Shown here: piece by piece, positions 16,141 through 29,521 of the stretch
Position numbering within the stretch: the stretch's first letter is position 1
How the letters are laid out: each line of letters opens with the position of its first letter
Assembly (NCBI GenBank): GCA_013791905.1
Contig: VMSX01000029.1
Span: 248,001 to 312,000, forward strand
DNA: 64,000 nt
Direction: 5' to 3'
DNA from: Rhodocyclaceae bacterium
GTDB lineage: Bacteria > Pseudomonadota > Gammaproteobacteria > Burkholderiales > Rhodocyclaceae
The notes under the pieces: generated by a model
Seen by the model: the letters and a program-made list of their open reading frames with translations, nothing else
Databases searched by the model: none
Told to the model about the DNA's origin: nothing
Made by a program: the position numbers and the translations under genes

Positions 16141-16708
16141 CTTCCCCCATTTCTCCGCGGACGATCTGATAGGCCTCGGTTGCCGCAGCGATATTGCCGG
16201 CGGCCACCTTGCCGGAGAAGCGTTCCTCGATCGCCTTGATTACCGAGGCCAGCTGGATGACGTTCGAGATGGCGGCAAAGCCGCCCAGCAGCGGCACGTT
16301 CGGCACGGGACGGCCGACATGTTTCATTGCCAGTTCGGTGGCGGACACGGTGCGCAAGCGGGCCGGATCCCAGACCTTCGCCAGATCGGCAAGCCCGAGT
16401 TCCGCGTAGCTCTTGCTGGTGTTGATGAGGATGTAGCCGTTGTTCTTGAGGCCGGAGAAGACATCGACCTGGTGCAGCAGGGTCGGGTCCTGGATGATGA
16501 TCGCATCCGGCTCCATGATCGGCTCGCGCAGCCGGATTTCCTTGTCGTCGATGCGACAGAACGCCACCACGGGTGCGCCGGTACGTTCGGAACCAAAACT
16601 CGGAAAAGCCTGGGCATGGCGCCCTTCGTCGAAGGCGGCAACCGAAAGCATCTCCGCCGCTGTTACTACGCCTTGGCCGCCCCGGCCGTGAATGCGAACC
16701 TGGAACAC
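16127..16708 (-). CDS. 2-oxoacid:acceptor oxidoreductase gamma subunit
   Basis: The GTG at 16708 is preferred because AGGAGG lies 6 bases upstream; a TTG seven codons earlier sits before the ribosome site. The protein opens FQVRIHGRGGQGVVTAAEML, the classic gamma-subunit motif, with FGSERTGAPVVAFCRI following. About 193 residues. The gamma subunit belongs to the core (alpha beta gamma) of PFOR-like enzymes. First gene of the operon; a probable promoter lies 60-90 bp upstream. Confidence 0.87.
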   Translation of the reverse strand: MFQVRIHGRGGQGVVTAAEMLSVAAFDEGRHAQAFPSFGSERTGAPVVAFCRIDDKEIRLREPIMEPDAIIIQDPTLLHQVDVFSGLKNNGYILINTSKSYAELGLADLAKVWDPARLRTVSATELAMKHVGRPVPNVPLLGGFAAISNVIQLASVIKAIEERFSGKVAAGNIAAATEAYQIVRGEMGEVANA

Positions 16709-16770
16709 GCTGTACCTCCTGACTGCCAATCGCCGACAATCGAACAGACCGGCTAAAAGATAACCTTCGT

Positions 16771-16800
16771 ATTATCCCCCATTCGGAGTGATCCCCTCAA
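16771..16800 (-). promoter_or_regulatory. Probable sigma-70 promoter of the 2-oxoacid oxidoreductase operon
   Basis: Minus-strand TTGAGG (16795-16800) and GATAAT (16771-16776) are separated by 18 bases. This lies between the end of the histidine kinase gene and the start of the gamma gene. Confidence 0.4.
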
Positions 16801-16819
16801 GAGGGCAAGAGGCGTGTTC

Positions 16820-20497
<3,678 letters not shown>

Positions 20498-20512
20498 GGC
20501 GCTCGGCGATGG

Positions 20513-21571
20513 TCACGAAGGCGTCGAAAAGTTGGCGAGGAAGGCGTCGGTGATGTCGGGATCGAAATGCGTGCCGCGTCCGGCCGCAATGATGTCCCGC
20601 GCCTCCTCGAAAGGCATGGGTTTCTTGTAGACCCGCCACGAAATCAGGGCATCGAAGACATCGGCCAGTGCCATGAGCCGGGCCGAGGGCGGAATCGTCT
20701 CGCCTGCCAATCCGTCCGGGTAGCCGCTGCCATCCCATTTTTCGTGATGCCAGTGGGCGATTTCCTTGGCCAGCATGAGAAAAGGCAAAGGTTCTCCGCT
20801 CGCTGTCTCGGCGTGCTCGATGGCGTCCGAACCGAGCCTGGCGTGGGTCTTCATGATGAGCCATTCATCGGCGGTGAGGCTGCCGGGCTTGAGCAATATG
20901 TTGTCGGGGATGCCGACCTTGCCGATGTCGTGCAATGGTGCGGAGCGCGTCAGCAGTTCGATGTTGTGTTCGGAAAGAAAGTCGGCAAAACGCGGGTGGT
21001 CCCCGAGTTTTTGCGCCAGCAGGCGCACATAGGTCTGGGTGCGCAAGATGTGGTTGCCGGTCTCGGGGTCTCTTGTCTCGGCGAGGTTGGCCAGCGCCAG
21101 GATGCTGACCGCCTGGATGCGCTCGTTTTCGGCCATGCGCCGCGCGATCTCGGCTTCGAGGAAGGTGTTTTGGTCCTTGAGCCAGTCACGGGCGCGCTTG
21201 AGTTCGAGCTGGGTCTTGACGCGGGCCAGCACGATCGGCGGTTGGTAGGGCTTGGCGATGTAGTCGGCGGCGCCCTGCGCCAGGCCGTGCTGTTCGTCGG
21301 CGGTATCGGCGAGGGCGGTGAGAAAAATGACCGGAATGTCGCGGCTGGCCGGGTCGGCGCGCAACCGGTCGAGCACCGCGTAACCGTCCATCTCCGGCAT
21401 CATCACGTCAAGCAGAATAAGATCCGGACGCGGTTCCTGCAGGGCATAGCGCAGGGCGGTTGGCCCCGAGTTGGCAGCCCGCACCCGGTAGCCCGCAGCG
21501 CGCAACAAAACACCCAGCACCGCCAGATTTTCAGGCATGTCATCGACGATCAGCAAAGTGGCTAAGCTCAT
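20513..21571 (-). CDS. Response regulator with HD-GYP cyclic di-GMP phosphodiesterase domain
   Basis: The receiver domain is N-terminal (LLIVDDMPENLAVL; phospho-accepting Asp in LILLDVMMPEMDG; KPYQPP). The HD-GYP domain follows from about residue 165: HDIGKVGIPD and HHEKWDGSGYPDGL, with the metal-binding HD and the GYP motif intact. It should hydrolyse cyclic di-GMP under phosphorelay control. I chose the ATG at 21571 (MSLATLLIVDD) because that is where the receiver fold begins; an ATG at 21613 adds 14 residues. It lies just upstream of the hybrid kinase on the same strand. Confidence 0.92.
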   Translation of the reverse strand: MSLATLLIVDDMPENLAVLGVLLRAAGYRVRAANSGPTALRYALQEPRPDLILLDVMMPEMDGYAVLDRLRADPASRDIPVIFLTALADTADEQHGLAQGAADYIAKPYQPPIVLARVKTQLELKRARDWLKDQNTFLEAEIARRMAENERIQAVSILALANLAETRDPETGNHILRTQTYVRLLAQKLGDHPRFADFLSEHNIELLTRSAPLHDIGKVGIPDNILLKPGSLTADEWLIMKTHARLGSDAIEHAETASGEPLPFLMLAKEIAHWHHEKWDGSGYPDGLAGETIPPSARLMALADVFDALISWRVYKKPMPFEEARDIIAAGRGTHFDPDITDAFLANFSTPS

Positions 21572-21835
21572 GGCAGTGGCAAGAAGTTCGTCAGTGTGCA
21601 GGGGATATTCCATAGGATATATATGGAACAGGTAATGATCGCACCTTTATCCTGGATTGTGCCATCACAAATATCAATAAACTGCTTGTCATGCTGATTG
21701 TCCGGCCTGCCAGGATGTCCAGCACAGGGCTACCGGGAGGCATGCCGCATTGTGTAAAATCGCAGATTCCTGACGGTGTTCGTCGGGAATCGCGACAAGC
21801 GGCATTTTGCAGTTCCCGACCGGAGGAAACAAACC

Positions 21836-24520
21836 ATGGCCACCGACAATAACAGCGGGGCGCCCCTCGACGCCGACAGCCAGGAAACCCGCGAATGGCT
21901 GGACGCCCTTGAGGCGGTCATCGAACAGGAAGGCCCGGAGCGTGCGCACTTTCTGATCGAGCGTCTGGTCGAGCTCGGCCGCCGCGCCGGCATCAACCAG
22001 CCCTACTGCGCCAATACCGAATACGTCAATACCATCCCGGCCGACCATCAAGTCATCGCGCCGGGCGACTATGCCATCGAAAACAAGATCCGCGCCTACG
22101 TGCGCTGGAACGCGCTGGCCATGGTGCTGCGCGCCAACAAGGGCGGCTCCAACCTCGGCGGCCATATCGCCAGCTTCGCCTCGGCCGCGACCCTCTATGA
22201 CGTCGGCTTCATCCATTTCTGGCGCGCGCCGACCGAGCAGCACGGCGGCGATCTGGTGTTCATCCAGGGCCATTCGGCGCCCGGCATCTATGCCCGCGCC
22301 TTTCTACTCGGTCGCTTGAACGAAGAACAGCTTGACGGTTTTCGTCAGGATGTCGACGGCAAGGGGCTGACTTCCTATCCGCACCCCTGGCTGATGCCGG
22401 ATTTCTGGCAATTTCCCACCGTGTCGATGGGCCTCGGTCCGTTGCAGGCCATCTATCAGGCCCGCTTCATGAAATACATGCACGATCGTGGCCACGTCGA
22501 CGCCGCCGGCCGCAAGGTCTGGGCCTTCATGGGCGACGGGGAGATGGACGAGCCGGAATCGATGGGCGCCATCGGCATGGCCGGACGCGAGAAGCTCGAC
22601 AACCTGATCTTTGTGGTGAACTGCAATCTGCAGCGCCTCGATGGCCCGGTGCGCGGCAACGGCAAGATCATTCAGGAGCTTGAAGGCGATTTCCGCGGCG
22701 CCGGCTGGAACGTCATCAAGGTCGTCTGGGGCGGCTACTGGGATACGCTGCTGGCCCAGGACAAGAAGGGTCTGTTGCGAACCCGCATGATGGAGTGCGT
22801 CGATGGCGAATACCAGACCTTCAAGTCGAAGGACGGCGCCTATGTGCGCGAGCACTTCTTCAATACGCCGGAATTGAAGGCGATGGTTGCCAACTGGACC
22901 GACGACGATGTCTGGCGTCTCAATCGCGGCGGCCACGACCCGCACAAGGTGTTTGCCGCCTATCAGGCCGCCATGAATCACACCGGCCAGCCGACCGTCA
23001 TCCTCGCCAAGACCATCAAGGGCTACGGCATGGGCGAGTCGGGCGAGGCGCAGAACATCACCCATCAGCAGAAGAAGATGGGCACCACCTCCATTCGCGC
23101 CTTCCGCGACCGTTTCAAGCTGCCGATCAGCGACGACGAGCTGGAAAATCTGCCCTATCTGAAGTTTGCCGACGGTTCTCCAGAACTCGAATACATGCGC
23201 GGGCATCGCATGGCGCTGGGCGGCTACCTGCCGCAGCGTCGTCGTGCCGTCGAGCCGCTGCCGGTGCCGGCGTTGTCCGCCTTCGACGCGCTGCTCAAGG
23301 CGACCGGCGAGGGGCGCGAGATTTCCACCACCATGGCTTTCGTGCGCATGCTCAACGTGCTGCTCAAGGACAAGACACTCGGCCGCCGCGTAGTGCCCAT
23401 CGTCCCTGATGAGTCGCGCACCTTCGGCATGGAGGGCATGTTCCGCCAGTATGGCATCTGGAATCAGCAGGGCCAGAACTATGTGCCGCAGGACGCCGAC
23501 CAGTTGATGTTCTACAAGGAGTCGAAGGACGGCCAGATGCTGCAGGAAGGCATCAACGAGGCCGGTGCGATGTCTGACTGGATCGCCGCCGCCACCGCCT
23601 ACTCGACGCATGGCGTGCAGATGCTGCCCTTCTACATCTTCTATTCGATGTTCGGCCTGCAGCGCACCATGGATCTGTGCTGGGCGGCCGGCGACTCGCG
23701 CGCCCGCGGTTTTCTCGTCGGCGGCACGGCCGGACGCACCACGCTCAATGGCGAGGGCCTGCAGCATGAGGACGGCCATTCGCATGTGCTGTCGGCGACG
23801 ATCCCCAACTGCATCTCCTTCGACCCGACCTTCGCCTACGAACTGGCGGTGATCGTGCAGGACGGCCTGCGCCGCATGGTGGCCGAGCAGGAGGACGTGT
23901 TCTATTACCTGACGGTGATGAACGAGAACTACGAACATCCGGCGATGCCGGCGGGCGCCGCACCGAACATTCTCAAGGGCATGTACCAGTTCCGCAAGGG
24001 AGCCGCCAACAACGGCCCGCGCGTGCAACTGCTGGGCTCGGGGACGATCTTCCGCGAGTCGATCGCCGCCGCCGCGCTGCTGAAGGAGGACTGGGGCGTC
24101 GAAGCCGACCTGTGGAGCTGCCCGAGCTTCACCGAACTGGCCCGCGACGGCCACAACTGCACGCGCCATCATCTGCTGCATCCCGACGCAGCGCCGTCGG
24201 TTTGCCATGTCGCGAGCTGCCTTGGCGATACGCGTGGCCCGGTGATCGCGGCGACCGATTATGTGCGCCTGTTTGCCGAGCAGATCCGCCCCTATGTCAC
24301 CGCTGGCGGCCGCCGCTATGTCGTGCTCGGCACCGACGGTTTCGGTCGTTCCGACACGCGCGAACAGTTGCGCCATTTCTTCGAGGTTGATCGTTACTGG
24401 ATCACTCTGGCTAGCCTGCGCGCACTGGCCGACGATGGTCAGATCGAAGCCGCCAAGGTTGGCGAGGCCATCAAGAAATACGGCCTCGACCCCGATAAAC
24501 CCAATCCCGTGAAAGTCTAA
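21836..24520 (+). CDS. aceE: Pyruvate dehydrogenase E1 component (homodimeric)
   Basis: 894 residues, close to E. coli AceE (887). The ATG at 21836 has CGGAGGAAAC upstream. It shows the expected EWLDALEAVIEQEGPERAHFL start, HISSFA-type region (GGHIASFASAATLYDVGF) and the thiamine diphosphate motif FMGDGEMDEPES with NCNLQRLDGPVRGNG. It decarboxylates pyruvate and transfers acetyl groups to the lipoyl groups of AceF. First gene of aceE-aceF-lpdA, with 10 bp to aceF. Confidence 0.97.
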   Translation: MATDNNSGAPLDADSQETREWLDALEAVIEQEGPERAHFLIERLVELGRRAGINQPYCANTEYVNTIPADHQVIAPGDYAIENKIRAYVRWNALAMVLRANKGGSNLGGHIASFASAATLYDVGFIHFWRAPTEQHGGDLVFIQGHSAPGIYARAFLLGRLNEEQLDGFRQDVDGKGLTSYPHPWLMPDFWQFPTVSMGLGPLQAIYQARFMKYMHDRGHVDAAGRKVWAFMGDGEMDEPESMGAIGMAGREKLDNLIFVVNCNLQRLDGPVRGNGKIIQELEGDFRGAGWNVIKVVWGGYWDTLLAQDKKGLLRTRMMECVDGEYQTFKSKDGAYVREHFFNTPELKAMVANWTDDDVWRLNRGGHDPHKVFAAYQAAMNHTGQPTVILAKTIKGYGMGESGEAQNITHQQKKMGTTSIRAFRDRFKLPISDDELENLPYLKFADGSPELEYMRGHRMALGGYLPQRRRAVEPLPVPALSAFDALLKATGEGREISTTMAFVRMLNVLLKDKTLGRRVVPIVPDESRTFGMEGMFRQYGIWNQQGQNYVPQDADQLMFYKESKDGQMLQEGINEAGAMSDWIAAATAYSTHGVQMLPFYIFYSMFGLQRTMDLCWAAGDSRARGFLVGGTAGRTTLNGEGLQHEDGHSHVLSATIPNCISFDPTFAYELAVIVQDGLRRMVAEQEDVFYYLTVMNENYEHPAMPAGAAPNILKGMYQFRKGAANNGPRVQLLGSGTIFRESIAAAALLKEDWGVEADLWSCPSFTELARDGHNCTRHHLLHPDAAPSVCHVASCLGDTRGPVIAATDYVRLFAEQIRPYVTAGGRRYVVLGTDGFGRSDTREQLRHFFEVDRYWITLASLRALADDGQIEAAKVGEAIKKYGLDPDKPNPVKV

Positions 24521-24530
24521 GGAGTCCGCA

Positions 24531-25907
24531 ATGATGGAAGTCAAGGTTCCCGACATCGGCGACTTCAATGACGTGCCGGTGATCGAGGTGCACGTCAAGC
24601 CCGGCGATGTCATCAAGGCCGAAGATACCCTGATCACGTTGGAATCCGACAAGGCGACGATGGACGTGCCTGCCCCGGCCGCCGGTACGGTCAGGGAAGT
24701 GAAGGTCAAGGTTGGCGACAAGGTTGCCAGGGGCACGCTGGTGTTGCTGCTCGATGCCGCTGCTGGCGCGCCTGCGGCGACGCCGGAACCGGCAACAGCG
24801 CCCGCGCCAGCCAAGGCCCCTGCCGCCGCCGCCGCCGCCGTCTTGCCAGCGCCGACTTTTGTCGCACCGGCCGCCGAGGGCGAGGTCTGCGATTTGCGCC
24901 CGACCGAGGCCGAACCTACCACGGCCCCGCAGCGGATTACCATGCCGACGCCGGGCGCCACCGCGACCGAAATCCAGGGTGGCAAGGACCGCATCCGGGC
25001 GCACGCCAGTCCCTCGGTGCGCCGTTTTTCCCGCGAACTGGGCGTCGACATTCTCAAGGTCAGCGGCAGCGGGCCGAAGGGCCGCATCACCCAGCAGGAT
25101 GTGCAGAATTTCATCAAGAACGTGATGAGTGGAGCGGCTGCACCGTCAGCGCCCGCTGCCACTGGTGGCGCCGGTTTGAACCTGCTGCCGTGGCCGCAAG
25201 TCGATTTCGCCAAGTTCGGCCCCGTCGAGGTCAAGCCGTTGTTGCGCATCAAGAAGATTTCCGGCCCCAACCTGGCGCGCAACTGGGTGATGATCCCGGC
25301 GGTCACCTATCACGAGGACGCCGACATCACCGACCTCGAAGCCCTGCGCGTGCAGCTCAACAAGGAAAATGAAAAGGCCGGCATCAAGGTCACCATGCTG
25401 GCATTCATGATCAAGGCCGCGGTGGCCATGCTGAAGAAATATCCCGAACTGAACAGTTCGCTGGATGGCGACAATCTGGTTTACAAGAACTACTGGCACA
25501 TCGGCTTTGCCGCCGACACGCCGCACGGCCTGATGGTGCCGGTGCTGAAAAATGCCGACCAGAAAGGCGTGTTCGAAATTGCCCAGGAAACCTCCGATCT
25601 GGCGAAAAAGGCGCGTGACGGCAAGCTGCCGCTCGCCGACATGCAGGGCGCCACCTTCACCATCTCCAGCGTCGGTGGCATCGGCGGCACGGCGTTTTCA
25701 CCGATCGTCAATGCGCCCGAGGTCGGCATCCTCGGCGTCAGCAAGTCGAGCATGAAACCGGTCTGGGATGGCAAGCAGTTCGTGCCGCGCCTGATCGTGC
25801 CGCTGTCCTTGTCGGCCGATCACCGTGTTGTCGACGGCGCGCTGGCGACGCGCTGCAATGCCTATCTCGCGCAACTGCTCGGCGACTTCCGGAGGGTAAA
25901 TTTATGA
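24531..25907 (+). CDS. aceF: Dihydrolipoyllysine acetyltransferase (E2)
   Basis: 458 residues. A single lipoyl domain (residues 1-80; ESDKATMDVP gives the lipoylated Lys) is followed by an Ala/Pro linker, a peripheral subunit-binding domain (HASPSVRRFSRELGVD, GRITQQDVQNFI) and the catalytic domain ending LSADHRVVDGALATR. E. coli AceF has three lipoyl domains; one is usual here. The interdomain linker includes a 22-nt repeat copy read AVLPAPTF. AAGGAGT precedes the start. Confidence 0.96.
   Translation: MMEVKVPDIGDFNDVPVIEVHVKPGDVIKAEDTLITLESDKATMDVPAPAAGTVREVKVKVGDKVARGTLVLLLDAAAGAPAATPEPATAPAPAKAPAAAAAAVLPAPTFVAPAAEGEVCDLRPTEAEPTTAPQRITMPTPGATATEIQGGKDRIRAHASPSVRRFSRELGVDILKVSGSGPKGRITQQDVQNFIKNVMSGAAAPSAPAATGGAGLNLLPWPQVDFAKFGPVEVKPLLRIKKISGPNLARNWVMIPAVTYHEDADITDLEALRVQLNKENEKAGIKVTMLAFMIKAAVAMLKKYPELNSSLDGDNLVYKNYWHIGFAADTPHGLMVPVLKNADQKGVFEIAQETSDLAKKARDGKLPLADMQGATFTISSVGGIGGTAFSPIVNAPEVGILGVSKSSMKPVWDGKQFVPRLIVPLSLSADHRVVDGALATRCNAYLAQLLGDFRRVNL
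24837..24860 (+). repeat. Dispersed 22-nt repeat, copy 5 (in aceF linker)
   Basis: GCCGTCTTGCCAGCGCCGAC plus TTTT; two changes from the consensus. Read AVLPAPTF in the linker between the lipoyl and subunit-binding domains. Confidence 0.75.
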
Positions 25908-26019
25908 CCCCCTTCCCCCCATCCCCCTTCCCAAGGCAGGGGGTGACTCAGGTTCGCGGGCTACGCCCGCTCCATTGCGTTGACTCGCTGCCTCCTTGGG
26001 GCGGCCCTACGGAGGCAGC
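25908..26019 (+). repeat. Structured intercistronic element, copy D
   Basis: Fills the aceF-lpdA gap. It starts with a C-rich run at the aceF stop and ends with a perfect 9-bp stem, GCTGCCTCC (25987-25995) and GGAGGCAGC (26011-26019), around the loop TTGGGGCGGCCCTAC. The lpdA ATG follows with no gap. A second small hairpin GCGGGC/GCCCGC lies upstream. Confidence 0.8.
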
Positions 26020-26022
26020 ATG
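26011..26022 (+). promoter_or_regulatory. lpdA ribosome-binding site inside the element D stem
   Basis: GGAGG (26011-26015) is four bases from the ATG and forms the 3' arm of the 9-bp stem, so it is paired when the hairpin folds. No other Shine-Dalgarno sequence is near. Confidence 0.7.
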
Positions 26023-27807
26023 AGCCCCACAGTTGAAGTCAAAGTACCGGACATCGGCGATTTCAAGGATGTGCCGGTCATCGAGATCCACGTCAAGCCG
26101 GGTGATGTGGTCAAGGCCGAGGATGCGCTGATCACGCTCGAATCCGACAAGGCGTCGATGGATGTGCCGAGCCCGGTGGCCGGCACAGTCGAGGCCGTGA
26201 AGGTCAGCCTGGGAGACAAAGTCGGCGAAGGTGCGCTGATCGCCCTGATAAAAGTCGGTGCTGGCGATACGGCGGCAGCCGCTCCTGCGTCGGCCGCTCC
26301 GCAGGAAATTGCACCCCCCCGGCCCCCGGCTCCCGCCACTACTCCCGCAGCGGGTAGTTACAGCGGCAAGGCCGATATTGAAACCGAAATGCTCGTGCTT
26401 GGCGCCGGACCCGGCGGTTACTCGGCTGCCTTCCGCAGTGCCGATCTCGGCATGAAGACGGTGCTGGTCGAACGCTACGCCACGCTGGGTGGCGTTTGCC
26501 TCAATGTCGGCTGCATTCCATCCAAGGCGCTGCTGCATGTTGCGGCGGTGATGGATGAAGCACAGCACGTGAGCGTTGCCGGGGTGAGCTTCGCCGCACC
26601 GCAGGTCGATATCGACAAGCTGCGGGCGCACAAGGCCAGGGTTGTCGGCAAATTGACTGGCGGACTTTCCGGCATGGCGAAGGCGCGCAAGGTCGAAATC
26701 GTGCGCGGCTATGGCCACTTCCTCGACGCCCATCATCTCGAAGTCGAGACGACCACCGGCGCGGCGCAGGAGAAAACCGGCGAGAAAAGAGTCATCCGCT
26801 TCGCAAAGTGCATCATCGCCGCCGGTTCGGCGGCTTTCCATCTGCCGTTCATTCCACGCGATCCGCGCATCGTGGACTCGACCGGTGCACTCGAACTAAG
26901 CTTTGTGCCGCGGAAGATGCTGGTCATCGGCGGCGGCATCATCGGCCTGGAAATGGCCACCATCTATTCGACGCTGGGCGCGCAGGTCGATGTGGTCGAG
27001 ATGCTCGACGGCCTGATGCAGGGGCCGGATCGTGATGCGGTGAAGGTGTGGGAGAAGCAGAATGCCCAGCGCTTCGACAAGATCATGCTGAAGACGAAGA
27101 CGACAGCGGTCGAGGCGAAGGACGATGGCCTCTGGGTGACATTCGAGGGCGCCGCAGCGCCCGCCGAACCGCAGCGTTACGACCTGATTCTGCAGGCTGC
27201 CGGGCGCAGCCCCAACGGCAATAAGATCGGGGCTGCCAAGGCGGGGATTGCGGTCGATGCGCGCGGCTTCATTCCGGTCGACAGCCAGATGCGCACCAGC
27301 GTGCCGCACATATTTGCGATCGGCGACATCGTCGGCCAGCCGATGCTGGCGCACAAGGCCGTGCATGAGGCGCATGTCGCCGCCGAGGCCGCCGCCGGAC
27401 AGAAGGCCCATTTCGATGCGACGGTCATTCCCGGTGTCGCCTACACCCATCCCGAAATCGCCTGGGTCGGCCTCACCGAAGAGCAGGCGAAGGCAGCCGA
27501 ACGGCCGGTCGAGGTGGCGAAATTCCCCTGGGCGGCTTCCGGCCGCGCCATTGCCAACGGTGCCGAATATGGTTTCACCAAGCTGATCTTCGATGCAGAA
27601 ACCCATCGCGTGGTGGGTGGCGCGATTGTCGGTCCCAATGCCGGCGACATGATCGGCGAGATTGCGCTGGCCATCGAGATGGGGGCCGATGCCGTCGATA
27701 TCGGCAAGACCATCCATCCGCACCCGACGCTGGGCGAAAGTATCGGCATGGCGGCTGAAGTGGCGCACGGCAGTTGCACCGATCTGCCGCCGCAGCGCAA
27801 GCGCTAA
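26020..27807 (+). CDS. lpdA: Dihydrolipoamide dehydrogenase with N-terminal lipoyl domain (E3)
   Basis: 595 residues. Residues 1-80 are a lipoyl domain ([10 protein letters not shown]) nearly copied from AceF. After a linker the flavoprotein starts ([18 protein letters not shown]), with redox-active [29 protein letters not shown] for NAD and the C-terminal His-Glu pair HPHPTLGE. It reoxidises dihydrolipoyl groups with NAD. The linker contains a 22-nt repeat copy read KVGAGDTAA. The ATG at 26020 directly abuts element D, which supplies the ribosome site; a TTG eight codons upstream lies inside the hairpin loop. Confidence 0.96.
   Translation: MSPTVEVKVPDIGDFKDVPVIEIHVKPGDVVKAEDALITLESDKASMDVPSPVAGTVEAVKVSLGDKVGEGALIALIKVGAGDTAAAAPASAAPQEIAPPRPPAPATTPAAGSYSGKADIETEMLVLGAGPGGYSAAFRSADLGMKTVLVERYATLGGVCLNVGCIPSKALLHVAAVMDEAQHVSVAGVSFAAPQVDIDKLRAHKARVVGKLTGGLSGMAKARKVEIVRGYGHFLDAHHLEVETTTGAAQEKTGEKRVIRFAKCIIAAGSAAFHLPFIPRDPRIVDSTGALELSFVPRKMLVIGGGIIGLEMATIYSTLGAQVDVVEMLDGLMQGPDRDAVKVWEKQNAQRFDKIMLKTKTTAVEAKDDGLWVTFEGAAAPAEPQRYDLILQAAGRSPNGNKIGAAKAGIAVDARGFIPVDSQMRTSVPHIFAIGDIVGQPMLAHKAVHEAHVAAEAAAGQKAHFDATVIPGVAYTHPEIAWVGLTEEQAKAAERPVEVAKFPWAASGRAIANGAEYGFTKLIFDAETHRVVGGAIVGPNAGDMIGEIALAIEMGADAVDIGKTIHPHPTLGESIGMAAEVAHGSCTDLPPQRKR
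26250..26273 (-). repeat. Dispersed 22-nt repeat, copy 6 (in lpdA linker)
   Basis: Three changes from the consensus. Read KVGAGDTA in the linker between the lipoyl and flavoprotein domains. Confidence 0.65.
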
Positions 27808-27842
27808 ACTGCGTGCATCCATTGTAAGGCCGAGGAGACAGC

Positions 27843-28514
27843 ATGACCCAGGACGAACTCAAACAGCAGGTGGCCAATGCCGCCCGCGATTACGTGGCGG
27901 AAACCGCGCCGGCGGGCAGCATCATCGGGGTCGGCACCGGTTCGACCGCCAATTTGTTCATCGACGCGCTGGCGAGCATCAAGGATCGGATCGGCGCGAC
28001 CGTCGCCAGCTCCGAGGCGACGAAAAAACGTCTGGAAGGGCATGGCATCCGGGTGCTTGACCTGAACGAGGTCGACAGCATGCCGATCTATGTCGATGGC
28101 GCCGACGAAATCACCGGCAAGCTGGCCATGGTCAAGGGCGGCGGCGGCGCCTTGACGCGCGAAAAGATTGTCGCGGCGGTGGCCGATAAATTCGTTTGCG
28201 TCTGCGACGACAGCAAACTGGTTGAGTCGCTCGGCAAGTTTCCATTGCCGGTCGAGGTGATTCCGATGGCGCGTGCCTACGTGGCCCGCGAAATCGTCAA
28301 ACTGGGTGGGCAGCCCCGCCTGCGCGCGGGATTCGTTACCGACAACGGTAATGACATTCTCGATGTGCTGGGTTTGCGGATCGCCGATCCGGTGGCTTTT
28401 GAAACCGCATTGAACGGGATTGTCGGCGTCGTCACCAATGGCCTGTTCGCCTGTCGTGGCGCCGACCTGTTGCTGCTGGCCACCCCGCACGGCGTCAAGC
28501 ACATGACGCGGTGA
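27843..28514 (+). CDS. rpiA: Ribose-5-phosphate isomerase A
   Basis: 223 residues with the RpiA motifs [29 protein letters not shown] and [12 protein letters not shown], which bind the sugar phosphate and hold the catalytic Asp, Glu and Lys. It interconverts ribose 5-phosphate and ribulose 5-phosphate. GAGGAGACAGC precedes the start. It is 35 bp after lpdA and may share its transcript. Confidence 0.96.
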   Translation: MTQDELKQQVANAARDYVAETAPAGSIIGVGTGSTANLFIDALASIKDRIGATVASSEATKKRLEGHGIRVLDLNEVDSMPIYVDGADEITGKLAMVKGGGGALTREKIVAAVADKFVCVCDDSKLVESLGKFPLPVEVIPMARAYVAREIVKLGGQPRLRAGFVTDNGNDILDVLGLRIADPVAFETALNGIVGVVTNGLFACRGADLLLLATPHGVKHMTR

Positions 28515-28615
28515 GCGCAACACTATGCTGGTGACGCGGCGACTGCAATAAATCCGTCATCAAAAAACCGTAAACTTGATGTAATACTTGTCGATTCTTT
28601 CAGGAGCGCCGTGTC

Positions 28616-29317
28616 ATGACCGAACATATCCTCAAACAGTTCGATACCGAACTGGAAGATGTCCGCAGCAAGGTACTGCGGCTGGGCGGGGTGGTCGAGC
28701 GCCAGATCATCCAGGCCATGACGGCTTTGCGCAACGCTGATCTGACCCTCTGCGAGCAGGTGATCACTGGCGACCACGAAGTGAACCGGCTGGAGGTCGA
28801 ACTGGACGAAGACTGCGTCCACATCATCGCCCGGCGTCAGCCGGCGGCCCGCGACCTGCGCATGATCATGACGGTGGTCAAGACGATTACCGACCTTGAG
28901 CGCATCGGCGACGAGGCCAAGAAGATCGCCAAGAAGACGCGTGCCATGTACTCCAGCGACATTGCCTATGTGCCGCGCATCGAACTGCACCATTCCGCCG
29001 ACACCGTTGTCTCGATGTTGCGCCAGGCGCTTGACGCCTTCGCCCGTGCCGACTGCTCGGTAGCCGCGGAAGTGGCGCGGCGCGACAAGGAGGTCAATGC
29101 CGAATTCAAGGCGGGCATGCGCCAGCTGATCACCTTCATGATGGAAGATCCACGCACCATCTCGCGCGCGCTGGAACTGCTGTTCATCGCCAAGGCGATC
29201 GAACGCATCGGCGACCACGCCAAGAACATCTCGGAGTATGTGGTTTACATGGAAAAGGGCCGCGATGTCCGCCACCTCGGCCTGGCCGGGCTGGAACGCG
29301 CAATGGAAAAAGACTGA
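28616..29317 (+). CDS. phoU: Phosphate signalling complex protein PhoU
   Basis: 233 residues of helical bundle in two repeats, each with the E(X)3D metal-binding pattern (LERIGDEAKKIAKK and IERIGDHAKNISEY). PhoU links the Pst transporter to the PhoR-PhoB phosphate response. No pst or phoBR gene is next to it here. AGGAG lies 10 bases before the ATG. The A+T-rich upstream region has a CCGTCAT, but no convincing Pho box. A polyphosphate-dependent kinase gene lies 2 kb downstream on the other strand. Confidence 0.95.
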   Translation: MTEHILKQFDTELEDVRSKVLRLGGVVERQIIQAMTALRNADLTLCEQVITGDHEVNRLEVELDEDCVHIIARRQPAARDLRMIMTVVKTITDLERIGDEAKKIAKKTRAMYSSDIAYVPRIELHHSADTVVSMLRQALDAFARADCSVAAEVARRDKEVNAEFKAGMRQLITFMMEDPRTISRALELLFIAKAIERIGDHAKNISEYVVYMEKGRDVRHLGLAGLERAMEKD

Positions 29318-29365
29318 TTTTTGATAATGGAGTTAACGGCGCAAAGTTGCTCGTTTAGCCTATTA

Positions 29366-29521
29366 ATGTAGCCTTTCCGCCGGGCCGCCCCAAGGAAAGG
29401 CGGCACGCGGCGCCAGCCGCAATCCGCACCAGAACCAAAATCGGCGCGCCCCGTAATATTCGAGCGCAGCGAGCAATAGTAACCTCCCCGCGCGGGGAGG
29501 CTGGGAGGGGCGGGTCTTCTA
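29366..29521 (-). repeat. Structured intercistronic element, copy B
   Basis: A perfect 8-bp stem GCCTTTCC/GGAAAGGC (29371-29378, 29394-29401) encloses GCCGGGCCGCCCCAA on the plus strand (TTGGGGCGGCCCGGC on the minus strand). The conserved GCGGCTGGCGCCGCGTGCCG block and a CCTCCCCGCGCGGGGAGG hairpin are also present. On the minus strand it begins right after the yggX stop codon and ends toward phoU. Confidence 0.85.

Noticed and set aside
22304-25306. 1000-codon open frame antisense to aceE and aceF
   Set aside because: It mirrors the codon bias of the sense genes, has no recognised domain or ribosome site, and the sense genes are certain.
28553-28576. Possible Pho box upstream of phoU (CCGTCAT then ACCGTAA)
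   Set aside because: The second half-site is in the wrong register and weak; not enough to call.
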